From the NCBI GenBank assembly GCA_035578155.1, contig JAPWDM010000005.1, positions 54,132,454-54,196,453 on the forward strand: a DNA stretch of 64,000 nt, written 5' to 3'. Position numbers and translations under genes: made by a program. Under the pieces are notes generated by a model that did not search any database, was not told the DNA's origin, and worked only from the letters and a program-made list of their open reading frames with translations. Below, piece by piece: positions 35,533 through 49,336 of this stretch. This DNA comes from Brachynemurus nebulosus (Eukaryota; Arthropoda; Insecta; Neuroptera; Myrmeleontidae). Every line of letters starts with the position of its first letter. Position 1 is the first letter of the stretch.

Positions 35533-35762
35533 CAGGGCCGTATTAGCCACTAGGCCTACCTAGGAACGGCAAATTTTCAGGAAAAGGGCGTTGGAATTTT
35601 ACTTCTTTTTCTTTTCGTTTTTTTTTTTTTTTTTTTTTTGTTCGTCACTTTTTTACAGGAAAAAGTAGAAAAAGAAAAGTTGAATTTCTTTATTTTTAAG
35701 GAAAGGTAGGGGCGGCATTTTTTACGGTGCCTAGGGCGGCACTCAGGGTAAATCCACGCCTG
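35533..35762 (+). mobile_element. hAT MITE (230 bp) with perfect 8-bp duplication
   Basis: CAGGGCCGTATTAGC at the left, AAATCCACGCCTG at the right, flanked by CCTGAAGT on both sides (35525-35532 and 35763-35770). Confidence 0.93.
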
Positions 35763-36290
35763 CCTGAAGTTATAATTTAAAAAAAAAAATTTATTATAAG
35801 TAACGTAAAAGCCCCCATTATGGAACGGTATCTAATACTGGAACAATTTTGACATTTACATATTAATGAAGTTATTTATTAATTAAGAAAGAAACGTCTG
35901 ATAACAAAAATTATTATTAATAGAATGATTGTTTTTCAATTTAAATTCACCTCGCATTTAATGTTTCCTTACTTAATTAAAGAAATAAATATGTAAATGT
36001 CAAAACTGTTCCAGTATTAGATACCGTTCCATAATGGGGGCTTTTGCATTAGTTGAATTTTTATAGCAAATTTTAATCAAACATTGGCAATAGTAGCAAG
36101 TTCAATTCTTTTATTTAAAACAAAAAACATCCGTTCAGGAAAATTCTAAAAATAACGTATTTCACAGCACCTGCACCATCAAAGTAATAAATCTGATTCC
36201 CGAAAATCTTTACTCAAACAGAGGCTTGCACCAGTTTCTATGGTGACCATCAACACAAATCATTTCCTTATCTATACTTAAATCTGTTTG
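35590..36290. repeat. Segmental duplication, copy 1
   Basis: Homologous, in the same order and orientation, to parts of 36296-39036. Shared blocks: GCCTGAAGTT, the TA-flanked MITE (35803), ATCAAACATTGGCAATAGTA, TATTTCACAGCACCTGCACC and CAAACAGAGGCTTGCACC. Confidence 0.8.
35803..36049. mobile_element. TA-flanked MITE F (247 bp)
   Basis: Long, nearly perfect inverted repeats containing AAAAGCCCCCATTATGGAAC, flanked by TA on both sides. It occupies the position that the larger element G holds in duplication copy 2 and shares G's left third. Confidence 0.88.
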
Positions 36291-36442
36291 GCCTCTTTTT
36301 TTTGCTCGTCACTTATTTTTTGTAGGAAACAGTTGTAGAAGAAATAGGAAAAGTTTAATTCTTTTCTTTTTAAAGAAAGATAGGGGCGGCATTTTTCACT
36401 GCCTGAAGTTGTAATTTAAAACAAAATTTTTTATTATAGGTA

Positions 36443-37690
<1,248 letters not shown>

Positions 37691-37856
37691 TAGCTGAATT
37701 TTTATATGTAGCAAATGTTAATCAAACATTGGCAATAGTAGTAAGTACTATCTATTCTTTTACTCAAAACAAAAACATCAGTTCAGGAAAAACCTAAAAA
37801 TACCGTATTTCACAGCACCTGCACCGTCAAGGTAATAAATATGATTCGCGAAAATC

Positions 37857-38952
37857 CAGGCCCGGATCTAAGGGGGTGGCCGAGCCCCCTGCATCAGTTT
37901 CAGGGGGCGCCAAAATCGTACGAGGTCGGTCTATATCAAATGGTCTAAAAAAAAGTTGGTTGCTCGACCATTTTAGAAAAAATTAATATTCTTTCACTTG
38001 TTTCTATATTATATTTGAAGTATTGAGAACAATTCTTAAAAAAATTATCTTGAAACTGTTTAAGCATAGTAGCCATTTTTGTTTTCCAATTTGCACTGAT
38101 TTTTGTGTTTGCAGTCATTTATGCCAGTACACATATTTCATAAACAGTTCATCCTAAAAAGTTGAAATAAAAACTATTTTAAAGGTAATAAATGTCTCTT
38201 TATTTTAAGTGATGTCCATATTTAACCTACTTTCGTCCCTTCTAAAAGAAAACTTTACCTAAAGTTGGATATCAAAATTTAACAAAATTCACTTTTTGAA
38301 CTTTTTTCTTATAGAAGGACTGTTTTAAACCCCTTGGTATTTTTTATGAGAATAGCTGTATACGGGTACAACTACCCATTATGAAACAAATACACACTAT
38401 TTCAATTGTGAAACTTGTATCCTTTAATTTTTACAAACTTCCGAAAACTAACTTTTTCCAAATTTGGGAATTTTGCGCCCCTGTATCTCTGATGGGGCTG
38501 GTGATAAAAATTTGGAATTTGCACAACTTGTAGTACTTTTGGAATAGATTTATTAAAATAAAAAAATCAACTTGTGCCTATATTGATCCTTTACAAAACC
38601 CTCAATTTTTATCATTGCCGCAACGGGAAAAAGAGGAGTTTTGTAAAGGACTTATACACTTATGAGCTTTTTTGACAATTCCCGAGTAAAAATTAAATAG
38701 GGCTAGCCCTAACACGATCCGGGCCGGATCAGGCCAATTAAGGGTCTGCCCTATTACGTTTTCCGAATAAGGCCCCGATCAGGGCCGGATCAGGATTTCC
38801 ATACCAATATCCTCTTAAGGATTGCCCTACTTGCCTGTTATGGCCTTGACCACATTTGGCCCTGACCAAATTTATGTCAACCGTTGGGGAGGGGGGAGGG
38901 CGCCATTTTCAAGTTTCTGCCCCGGTTCTAAAAAATCGTAGATCCAAGGCTG
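37857..38952. mobile_element. hAT MITE (1.1 kb), inverted relative to 26023
   Basis: Tips CAGGCCCGGATCTAAGG and GTAGATCCAAGGCTG. The flanks CGAAAATC and CAAAAATC match at 7 of 8 bases. A nested GC-rich block at 38699-38880, with repeated GGGCCGGATCAGG, is absent from the copy at 26023. Confidence 0.85.
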
Positions 38953-39058
38953 CAAAAATCTTTACCCAAACAGAGGCTTGCACCGGCTTCTATATGGTTA
39001 CCATCAACAAAAATCATTTCCTTATCTAAAACTGACATATAGAAAATTCAAAAATTAC

Positions 39059-39304
39059 CCGATCATATTGATGTGCCGTTGCCGGTGCAAAGGGACTAGT
39101 CGCCGTGGGACTTCCAAATGGCCCCGTATGATGACCGGTAGCGGCCGATGGTGTCGGTGCGTGTGGATGTGTATGGTGTCGATGGTGTGCCGCAGGGGGT
39201 GGCACACTACCCCCAGCTGCACTGGCTGCTGCACCTGCCGCGGCTGCACGTTGATATAGATATGGATAATACGCCTGATACATCTGAACCTCACCACAGC
39301 TCAT
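39059..39304 (-). CDS. vg: vestigial, first coding exon (partial gene)
   Basis: The transcriptional co-activator Vestigial binds the TEAD factor Scalloped and specifies wing fate (known biology). This exon starts at ATG 39304-39302 and runs 82 codons. It opens with MSCGEVQMYQAYYPYLYQRA, close to the conserved Vg N-terminus. Ala-, Pro- and His-rich low complexity (PPPAAHHRHHTHPHAPTPSA) follows, and it ends HQYDR, matching the conserved Y-x-Y-E-R segment. A GT donor (GTAATTTT) begins at 39058. The exon is very GC-rich compared with its surroundings. The Scalloped-binding domain was not found in the window, so intron 1 appears to exceed 39 kb. A longer reading-through frame to 39026 enters the intron and should be ignored. 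Confidence 0.85.
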
Positions 39305-40953
39305 ATTAAATATTATAATAACACTGAAAGCTTGTCCGTCAAAATTAATTTAACACATGCCAATACTATTGTACCGGAGACACACTGATGCGGTTTTTTT
39401 CGATTGCGTTTTACGCGTTGCACAACAACACTCATTTACAAAATTACAACCAAAAATCGGTAACAGAAACAAAAAATTAAAATAACGAACCAAAAACACT
39501 AAATGTACAAAAAAAAAACAACAATACTAATAAAAACCACACTGTTAAGTTAAATAAACTAAAGTCGGCGTGCACATTTTTGAGATTGATTTTTAAACAA
39601 ATTCTCAAAAAAGTATCATAATTTTATTTAAATTCTGTATAAATAGTGTCAGTTTACTTTATTTAAAGTTTATCAACATAATCTCGAAAAAAAAAAAAAA
39701 AACAAAAAACAAAAGAAATTTGAAAAAGATTCACTAAAATGAAAAACAACACAAAAAAAAATATATCACAGTAAAATAAAAATAAAACCGAATGATTAAA
39801 AATAATATTTGAAAAATTTTCACTTTAATTCAAAAAACTCCCGCACAATTAATTAAAATAGTTTAAAAATGACAATAAAAATTTAAAAAATGTTCCATCG
39901 AAATTCCATTCTAATTCATCGAACACAACAAGTTCGTTAGCTACATACAGTTCGCAAATAGCAGTCAGTCCCAAAACATACACACGCTTCCACAAACGTA
40001 TCTTTATTTTCCACATACAAACATCAAACTGAACCCCCAAACCTAATCAACAACAATCATTTTGCCCCCACCACACCGGCAAAATTTTGCACCCCTTCCA
40101 AGAATTTCCACAATAAACAACCGCAGGAAATTCTTCACTCCGCCCAACGTTTCCCCTTCTTTTGTTCAATTCGAAATTGACTCCACCCATTTGAGAATCA
40201 ATACGACATTCTTTATATGTTTAAATGAACCAATCATAATGTTTCGAATGAATTTTATATGAACCAATCGTATTGTTTCAAATATATTTATTCTTAAATG
40301 TGGAATGTTCTATATTGTATCATGTCTTTTTTCACAAATCTATCGGCTTCCCTTTATTTCTCATCATTTACTTAGTTAGAAATTATAATACACTAGTGAA
40401 GTAGTTTTTTAAAAATATAACAATTTTTTTTCTATTAAATACACCTTTGATGACGTATTTATTATTTTATTTTATAGGTGGGACACCATTTTTTAAAATG
40501 GAGTCCATTTTTTAATTTTTTTTCTCTTTTTAATTATTTTAATTAAGAAAAAAATTCAGTTATTAATATTAAATGAACACATAATTTTGCAAAAAAATAT
40601 TTTTTCGATTTCGACTTTTTATTTTTGTATTAATTATAAATAATTACATTGATATATCATTATTTATAAACAATTGCGTACCTAGATGCTATCAGAAATT
40701 TTTAACGTCAATTAATAAAACAATTAAAGATTCTGGTATTTAATTCAATTTCAATTTATATTCATATTTTTTAAAAAGCGCAAAAAATGATTCTTTGTGT
40801 AATTTTTAAAAGATAATTAAGTAGCCATTAATGATCTTATAATAAGAGAGAATCAGCCGTAGACTGACAACAGAGGGATTAACTATATTTACCTATACAT
40901 AGCCAAAAGAATTGTATTTCCTGGTACCGCCACCACTAAATATATCAAATTAA
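39305..40953 (-). other. Region upstream of vg exon 1 (5' UTR/promoter side)
   Basis: AT-rich with A-runs. No clear TATA or initiator could be assigned on the minus strand. A moderately GC-richer patch at 40050-40180 may be part of the promoter or an untranslated exon. The small open frames here are not supported. Confidence 0.35.
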
Positions 40954-41482
40954 GGGGTTACATGAGTTTTGTTTTAACAAAAAAAACCTATGTTTTCAAC
41001 TTTTTTTTTGCAATATACTTACTTAAGAAAGTATAATTTATTCCAGCTTCTGAAATATTATTGTACCTACCTATATTATTTTGAGATATACTGTAAAAAA
41101 ATTTACATGAAAAAAGATGAAAATTAAGCCATTGGCAGCTAGTTGTCGAAAATCGCTGATTTTTCACCTTAAGTAGAGTACACGGAGAGAAAAATCCTAT
41201 AATTTTTGTAGAGAAAATTTCAGAAAAATTACCATGCTCCCCTATAATCCGTGCGCGATCGACGACCAAAATAAAAAATAAGTGCTAGCATCGTAAAATT
41301 TAATGTGGTGCTAACACAACTTTTATCACACTCTTATGCATGTACCTATATTATAATTTAATTCTTGTTGTCGTACTCTTTCATTTGCGCATCTGACTCG
41401 CGACCTTATATTGGTTGCACTGTACCTGTAAAAACATGTATACAAAAATGATTGCCAACAATATATTCATATATTCATAATA

Positions 41483-42764
41483 GGGGAGACAGGGGCATGT
41501 AGTAACAGATTTTACTTTTTTACATATTAAACGGAAATGAAACTAGTTAGCGATTTTTTTTTGTAAACGTTATGAATCATCATAACTATCTGTCTATAAT
41601 TTTTGATAAAAAAAACTTACATATCCCTTGTACTTTCTATGGAAAAACCCATTTTCTTAAAAAATGTGTTTGTTAATACTTACCCCGCTTTCGGGGCAAG
41701 TTTTAACAACGTTGGGGTAAGTATTAACATTAGAGTTTTAATATGATTATATTTTGTAAATATGTATTATAGGAAATAAAACAAAGTATCATATTTAACG
41801 TGTTTATTATTAAAAAGGAATTAATTTGACATAGAAAATTCTTATTTTAGATTTATCTTTACTTAATTAGTTAAAGTTAATCATTATTTTAATTTTTTTT
41901 GAGGCAATAGTTAGTCAGTCCTTATTAAGTCGCAAATTATGTCACTTTGACCTTGATAACGAAACAAAATTTGTTAAATTTTCAGTCTTCGATAGACAAC
42001 CACAATCGTTTAATATCTTCTATATTAAAAAATATTTACTTATTAAAAAATTAGTCTTCGTCTTATTTAACATTATTATAATTTTTGAAACATATGATAA
42101 CTCAGATCAAGCAAAATTCTTCCTCTGCTTCACTGCAGAAAAGATATAAAAATTAAAACCATTTAAATTTAACACTCACATATGTACACACACATACATG
42201 CAAACATATTTGGCAATGTCACGAAAAACATATTGGTAACCTCAAAGCATGAAAATGACGATATTTGGATTTTGAAATCGGGATGAATACAATTACCTCG
42301 TTATAGGGAAGTTAAAAACAGTCTTTGTTGTATAAAATTTAAACGAGGTAAATGTTAACATGTTAATACTTACCCCATGCATTTTGTTAATACTTGCCCC
42401 GAAGGTAAATTTTTTACAAATTTAAATTTTTAAAAAGAATACGTTGATAATGCGGTAAAATTTAATAAAAATACAATACCAGATGGAATGTGCTACCGTT
42501 TAAAATAAATTTAGTCTCTTTTAGGTATACTGTCATGCTTCAAATCAAAAAACCGTCGACTTAAAAATGTTCTTTTACCTAATAAAATCTACGCCTTACC
42601 CACAACTTTGTTTTGCGGCAACCGGCCGAAGACTGATTGGTCACAAAGTGTCCGTGGTCATCTACTGATGACAACAACCGGGCGTACTTAATTTTTTCGT
42701 CCCTAGTTTGGCGGAAAATGGCCTGTTAATACTTACCCCCGTTAATACTAGCCCCTGTCTCCCC
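41483..42764. mobile_element. Element C: TA-flanked, TIR GGGGAGACAGGGGC
   Basis: 1282 bp. Tips GGGGAGACAGGGGC and GCCCCTGTCTCCCC sit between TA dinucleotides. Copy 3 of M1 shows the empty site. The motif GTTAATACTTACCCC (or complement) recurs near both ends and inside (about 41679, 41713, 42360, 42388, 42724, 42741). Non-coding. Confidence 0.88.
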
Positions 42765-42851
42765 TACATATACTAAAGATAGGTAAATAACAAAAAGATG
42801 AATTAAACGATGACATCATCCTAAGAGAGTGTAAAAGCAACTGACTACTGT

Positions 42852-43664
42852 GCTATTCTCTGTTCAACCGGAAGGTGCAATTTTGACAGGCGGAATATTC
42901 ACTAGTAATAAATCATTATTCAAAAATGAAAATAATCCTTAAGGAAAAGAACAAATAATAAGAACGTCCGAAAAACAAGAGTCTTAAAAAAAAAAGACAG
43001 ATTATACAATTGACACGAATTATACCCTATGTTTCTTTATTTTTAACAAGAAATACGACAAGTAGTTTATGATCAGTATTATTATTCCCATCTTTTATTA
43101 CTAATATAATTGTATGTGTTTACCTACTTACTTTAGTATCTTTTTCATTTGATCTTAGTTTAAAGGGATGCGTAAATGAATATTGATATGATTGTATGAT
43201 TATATGCGACAATACGGCATGTTATAAAAAGAGATGTTTTGTGGAAAGTAGACAATTTAATTGAAAATGTCCAAGAACGTTTTATAATTGTTTAAAAGAA
43301 TCTTCCTCAACAGATTCAGCTGATAGTTCCGATTGTGACTAATAAGAACAATAAATTAATAAATATTATTTCTTTAAATTTGCTAAGGTGTTTTTTTTTC
43401 TATATCACTATTTTTCAGATAATTTTATTTAATAATCAAATATATTTTTCAAATAAACTAATCGAATAGAAGAAATGTTCAAATTGTTTTTTTGAAGCTG
43501 TTTCTATTCATTTTATATTATAATATAAATATCTGTAAAATATTCGTTTAAAGTAATCGATTGAACGTGCACCTTTGTACTGCTGAAGTGCTAGTGCAAA
43601 GTCATAAATTATATTTAGGACTAAAATGTCAAAATTGCACCTTCCGGTTGAACAGAGAATAGCT
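42852..43664. mobile_element. Element I: 37-bp TIR element inside M1 copy 2
   Basis: Inverted ends CTATTCTCTGTTCAACCGGA and AAGGTGCAATTTTGACA. It is absent from M1 copy 3. Its duplication could not be defined. About 813 bp, non-coding. Confidence 0.75.
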
Positions 43665-44146
43665 GCTTGTAATAACACAGTGATAAATCAAGGTGCTTGG
43701 TTCGAACTGTCTGACAAAGTTTCTTCCACAGTCCACACCTATGGTTCGCATGTAAATCGCTCAGTGAGGTACATTTCATTACAGCGTTCCCAACACAACC
43801 AACCTTCTTTCTGTTTTTTTTCTTTCTATTATTAGCATGTTAGCATGGTAATTTTTTTAATAAACACAATTAAAAATTATTTTTTTGTCGGTAATGGAAC
43901 TTTTTACTGTGCTGTTTTACAAATTTTACGGAGATAATATTACGAAAAGAACATTCCATCCTTTAAATTTTTTATGATTAATTATAATCTTTATATTTTT
44001 ACCTTACAGAATTTAATATGTTCGCCTTTTACACGTCGATTGTAGTGCTGAGCACAGTAATTTTTATAGGAATTTTCTCTCCGTGTACCTACCTAACTCG
44101 TGAAATCGTTATCCGAAATCAAAAAATAAAATTTTGTCTATAAGTA

Positions 44147-44945
44147 CACGGAGAGAAAAATCCTATAATTTTTGTAGAGAAAATTTCAGAAAAATTACTA
44201 TGCTCCCCTATAATCCGTGCGCGATCGACGACCAAAATAAAAAATATGTGCTAGCATGGTAAAATTTAATGTGGTGCTAACACAACTTTTATCACACTCT
44301 TATGCATGTATATTATAGTTTAATTCTTGTTGTCGTACTCTTTCATTTGCGCATCTGACTCGCGACCTTATATTGGTTGCACTGTACCTGTAAAAACATG
44401 TATACAAAAATGATGGCCAACAATATAATTCTAATACATATACTAAAGATAGGTAAATAACAAAAAGTTGAATTAAACGATGACATCATCCTAAGAGAGT
44501 GTAAAAGCAACTGACAACTAGCTGCATCAAGGTGCCTGGTGCGAGCTGTCTGTCAAGTTTCTTCCACAGTCCACACCTATATGGTTCGGATGGTTCGCAT
44601 GTAACCCATGTAACTCGCTGATTGAGGTATACATTTCATTAGAGCGATCCCAACACAACCAACCTTCTTTCTGTTTTTTTTCTTTCTATTATTAGCATGT
44701 TAGCATGGAAATTTTTTTAATAAACACAATTAAAAATTAATTTTTTGTCGGTAATGGAACTTTTTACTGTGCTGTTTTACAAATTTTACGGAGATAATAT
44801 TACGAAAAGAACATTCCATCCTTTAAATTTTTTATGATTAATTATAATCTTTTTATTTTTACCTTACAGAATTTAATATGTTCGTCCTTTACACGTCGAT
44901 TGTAATGCTGAGCACAGTAATTTTTATAGGAATTTTCTCTCCGTG
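44147..44945 (+). mobile_element. M1 MITE, copy 3
   Basis: TA on both sides, tips CACGGAGAGAAAA. Same orientation as copies 2 and 4, separated from them by short unrelated spacers. Confidence 0.9.
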
Positions 44946-45014
44946 TAGATGTTTATGGCTTGTACTTGAACGAAGGCTTACTATTTCCGTTCATTACATC
45001 TCATTTTCCAAGTA

Positions 45015-45835
45015 CACGGAGAGAAAAATCATATAATTTTTGTAGATAAAATTTCAGAAAAATTACCATGCTCTCTTATAATGCGTGCGCGATCGACGAC
45101 CAAAATAAAAAATATGTGCTAGCATGGTAAAATTTAATGTGCTAACACAACTTTTATCACACTCTTATGCATATATGTTATAGTTTAATTCTTGTTGTCG
45201 TACTCTTTCATTTGCGCATCTGACCCGCAACCTTATGTTTCTTGGGCGGTACCTGTAAAAACTTCGAACCTGTAAGAACTTTATGATGCATACAAAAATG
45301 ATTGCCAATAATATATTCTAATAATAGTGAAGTAACAAAATGATGAATTAAACGGTGACATCCCCGTCCTCTAATACAGTGTAATGAATACTGCTTGCTG
45401 CTTGTAAAACAGTCTAATGGATCAAGGTGCTTGGTCCGACCCGTCCGACCAAGTTGGTCGTCCAAACCTATGGTTGGCTATGTGACTTGCTATGAGTGAG
45501 GTACATTTCAACAGCGTTCCCAACACAACCAACCTTCTTTCTATTTTTTTCTTTCTACTATTAGCAGATAGCATTTCAAATATTATAATACAGCATGGTA
45601 AATTTTGTAAGAAAAACAATTAAAAAATATTTTTTTGTCGGTAATGGAACTTTTTACTGTGCTGTTTTACAAATTTTACGGAGCTAATATTACGGAAACA
45701 ATATTGTATCCTTTAAATTTTCTATGATTAATTATAATTTTTATATTTTTACCGTACAAAATTGAATATGTTCGCCTTTTACACGTCGATTGTAGTGCTG
45801 AGCACAGTAATTTTTATATGAATTTTTTCTCCGTG
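45015..45835 (+). mobile_element. M1 MITE, copy 4
   Basis: The left tip follows TA. The right tip TTTTTTCTCCGTG is followed by AG, so the right TA has mutated. Open frames at 45208-45619 are shadows of the repeat. Confidence 0.85.
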
Positions 45836-46127
45836 AGGAAATCAACAAAAAACACGAAAATTTTTACCGAAAATCAAAATTTTTTGTTTATATTGCTGCC
45901 AAAAATTGAAGTTTTATTCTTTTTTAAAACCCTTCGTTCAAGTACATGCCAGCAGCATTATACTAATAGACAAACTTTTGTCTTTTGATTTCGAATAAGG
46001 ATTTCACGAGTTACTCTGCTTACGGCGAAAAATCAGCGATTTTCAACGACTAGCTGCCAATGGCTTAATTTTCATCTTTTTTTCATGAAAATTTTTTTAC
46101 AATATCCCAAAATAATATATTATAATA

Positions 46128-46212
46128 TGCCAAAAGTTAGAATAATTCGTATTTTCTTATACCGCAAAAAGAAATCGAAAACAGTGTTTTTTTTTTTTTG
46201 CTAAAAAACCCC
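46128..46212 (+). repeat. 90-bp direct repeat, left copy
   Basis: Block from TATAATATGCCAAAAGTTAG through GAAATCGAAAACAGTG, repeated at 50179-50263 on the far side of element A. Confidence 0.8.
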
Positions 46213-46774
46213 ATGTAAGGTAATGGTACCAGTAGTTGACAATGCTTTAGTAGTTGACACTTGCAACTTTAAATTGTTATTATAAGACAACCAAGAGTTT
46301 TTTTTAATTGATATAATTTTGGTTGGTCACATACAGCAATCTAGTTTTCATGTTAATAATTATCTCGCAAAGCTCACCGCCAATTTTGATGTAATTAAAT
46401 ATTTTATAAATGCATATGTTTTAATTCTGACAAAGGTTTTTTTTTTGTAATCGTAATATATAAGCAGGTAAATTTTTTGATTTTTCAGTTTTAAAAAAAC
46501 ATACATATTTTTATGTTTGAAAATGACTGGAATCGATTATAAAAAGATGGAAGATGATGTTAAAATTCATTAACTGATAACTTCTGAGTCAGAGACATGT
46601 CATCTGTGGGTGTCAACTACTGGGTCCTGATATAAGTCAAATTTTAGTAGTTGACATCAGTGTCAACTACTGATGCAACAATACTATTTGTATATTTTAA
46701 CGGTAATTTATTGTATTTCCTCTGAGATTTCAATGAGTTATTTTAAAATATATTTTCAACGTCGGGATCTAGTA

Positions 46775-49336
46775 AGGTGGGTGTACCATGGAAGGCCATG
46801 CTCCTTAGAAGGCCAACTATTAAAAAGTCGTAGTTATTGACATGTAAAGACATATTCCTTCTACATACACTAAGAGCCAAGACACACGAACCACGCCACG
46901 ACCACTTTTTTGTGGTTGTCGTGTGGTTGTACTGTCGTTCGTGTGTCTTAGACGGCGACTTGCGAGCCACTTTTTAGTGGCCGAATGACGTACAGCACGT
47001 ACAGTCACTGCTAGGAGGCATCAAAGCCACTTAATACTGTTTGTTATACACAGTGTCTGCGTTAAGTATTCATACAATAATAATTGATTTATCAATACTG
47101 AAATTTAAGGAACTTAAAATTTTGCAGCGTGAAGTAGGTACGCTAGGATAAAAATAAACAAAATTAATCAGAGAGGTGATTCTTTTAAATAATATTTCTT
47201 TTAAAATACATATCGGTACATATTTTGGTATTACATATTTTTGCAGATTCAATTTTTAAAATTATTTGATGAAACAATTCAAAAATTTTCAGCTCTTTAT
47301 TTCTTTCAATTTTTAATTTTTTTCTATTATATAAAACTAAAAAGGTTTAAATAATTATATAGCTTATTTATCTAATAATAGTCAATAATCCACGTTCAAA
47401 CAGCAGGAGAGCTTCTAGTACATGCTTTTATTCTTAACCGAAGGGTTTTTCCATGCCATAAAAATGTTTCAATTCTGTTGACCAATTTGCCTTTATAATA
47501 ATTATTTTGTATTACATAAATAATTCTGCAAAAATAAATCAATAAACAATATATATACAGGATACGTTTATAACAGCGGTACCTTTATTGTAAATAAAAT
47601 GTGTCATAAAAAGGTTTATATTCAATTTTTTTCTTTCTTTTCTTTATTTTCAAAGTTATCATAAAATTTGAAGCAAAGATGTTCCCATGCCTTTACTTTT
47701 TCCATCCGGTTACTATATCCCGAATATGTGTAATCTCAGATTGCGGGTAAATTCTGGATTTCCTCAATAAATAATTCCGTATCAAATGAATCTTCGTTAA
47801 CCATTGCCATTTTTCAAGAAAATAAAAACAAAGAAACAAAAACAAAAAAAAATTAAAAAAGACCAAAAAAAAAAGAAAAAAAACAAAACAAAAACAAAAA
47901 AACAAAATAATAACAAAAAAACAAAACAATCAAAAAAGACCAAAAGAAATAAAAATACACACAATTAAGAAAACTAAACAAAACAAAAATTACAAAACAC
48001 CTGCTTGAGTCGTATTATTCAAGTGATTTCTTGTAATGTTCGAGAGACACTGTAGTACTAGTAGTACGTATCTGTCGCTTATAAGTGGTCCATTGGTCGC
48101 AAGTTTTAGCGACTAAAAACGACAATACGACGACACATTGCGACAGTGTCCGATTACGACGACAGGCTGTGGCTCGTGTGTCTTGAAATTTGTGTTTCCA
48201 TAAGAAAAGTACATGCATACATACCCGGCCACAGAATAGCCACTATTTTGTCGCTGTCGCGTGGTCGTGGCGTGGTTCGTGTGTCCTGGCACTAAGATCC
48301 ATCAAACTCAAGACCACAGACGCGGTGACGAGTCTCTCACGCCACTATTGCGACAGTGCGATCTCACGCTTCGTAGAGTTCGGTCGTCAACGTTATAATT
48401 GTTATTCGCGCGCACAACAAAACGTAAGTTTTTAGTTAAATAACCTATTATTATCTCATATTTTTGTACTGTAAATTGTCGTATAAGGATATGTTTATGG
48501 TACTAAAGAAAAAAAAATAGTTTTGCCTCGATTTAAGTTAAAATATTGTTAGTGTTCCTAGGAAAGCCGGTGGTTTCTTATAAGGCCAATCAAAAAGTTG
48601 ACGGTTGGCCTTGCTAGGGTACATGAGCCTTACAAGGAACATCTGCAAACCTGACTGCAAAGACTGACTGTGTGCCATGATAAGTTTGTGATAACTACAG
48701 TACTCAGTCTGTTGTGTCTATTATTTTATTATAATTAATATCAAAAATTCATAGATAAATAATTGTTAGTTTGGCCTTCTTAGGAACATTGTGGCCTTAC
48801 AAAGAACAGACCCATAAGAAGGCCATTTTAGGTAAAAAAAAGAAGCTTTATAATTTTATTGTAAAACGTATTGGCAAGTTATTTGATATCAATATAATGC
48901 TCATTACGACTATTTTTAAATAATTTCCATTAATATATGCTTAGTTATACGGTGGTGTTCAAGTAATGTTCGTTAACTTTTTTATAGATGATAAAAATAT
49001 ATTGAGAATTTAATGTTTCACTCAAATGAAAGAGCTTGTTATGTAGTTTTAGTAAAAGCGGATATATTAAATGTTACAACTCTATTTTTAAATTGAACGA
49101 CTGATGTATAATATTGGCCTTGTTTGGAGCCGTGTTCCTTGCAAGGCCATTTGGAAGAGCTTAAGAAAACTTAAGTTTAATAAATAGTGATTAAAGCTAG
49201 GTTAAAAAAAAAGTGATTTATATGGTACACAATAAAACAAAGTATTACTTAATAATTTGTTTCCTTCATTTATCCAGTAAATAAACGAATAAAACATGTT
49301 TAATCGTTAGAGTGGCCTTCCATGGTCCACCCACCT
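46775..49336. mobile_element. Element B: TA-flanked, motif AAGGCCA, nested in A
   Basis: Tips AGGTGGGTGTACCATGGAAG and AGGTGGGTGGACCATGGAAG, with TA on both sides. AAGGCCA/TGGCCTT recurs at about 46791, 46810, 48580, 48608, 48771, 48790, 48819, 49117, 49145 and 49313. A Harbinger-like element sits inside it. The segment 48296-48423 is GC-richer and is followed by GTAAGT, so it may be a non-coding exon or promoter of a lost transposase gene. Confidence 0.82.
46874..48292. mobile_element. Element H: PIF/Harbinger-like, TAA duplication
   Basis: TIR GAGCCAAGACACACGAACCA on the left and GTGCCAGGACACACGAACCA read from the right, TAA on both sides (46871-46873, 48293-48295). A 3-bp TWA duplication is characteristic of PIF/Harbinger. 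The interior has further GTGTGTCTT and CGACAxTGCGAC repeats and a poly(A)-rich block (47820-48000). No transposase frame. Confidence 0.8.

Larger units (their letters stand above)
41181..44085 (+). mobile_element. M1 MITE, copy 2, with two nested insertions
   Basis: TA-flanked tips CACGGAGAGAAAA. Compared with the uninterrupted copy 3, it contains element C (41483-42764) and element I (42852-43664). Confidence 0.85.

Noticed and set aside
39055..39297. Alternative minus-strand and plus-strand frames over the vg exon
   Set aside because: Shadow frames of a GC-rich exon; only the MSCGEV frame matches Vg and ends at a splice donor.
47693..47929. Phe-rich minus-strand frame
   Set aside because: Translation of an AAACAAA-type simple-sequence stretch inside the Harbinger-like element.
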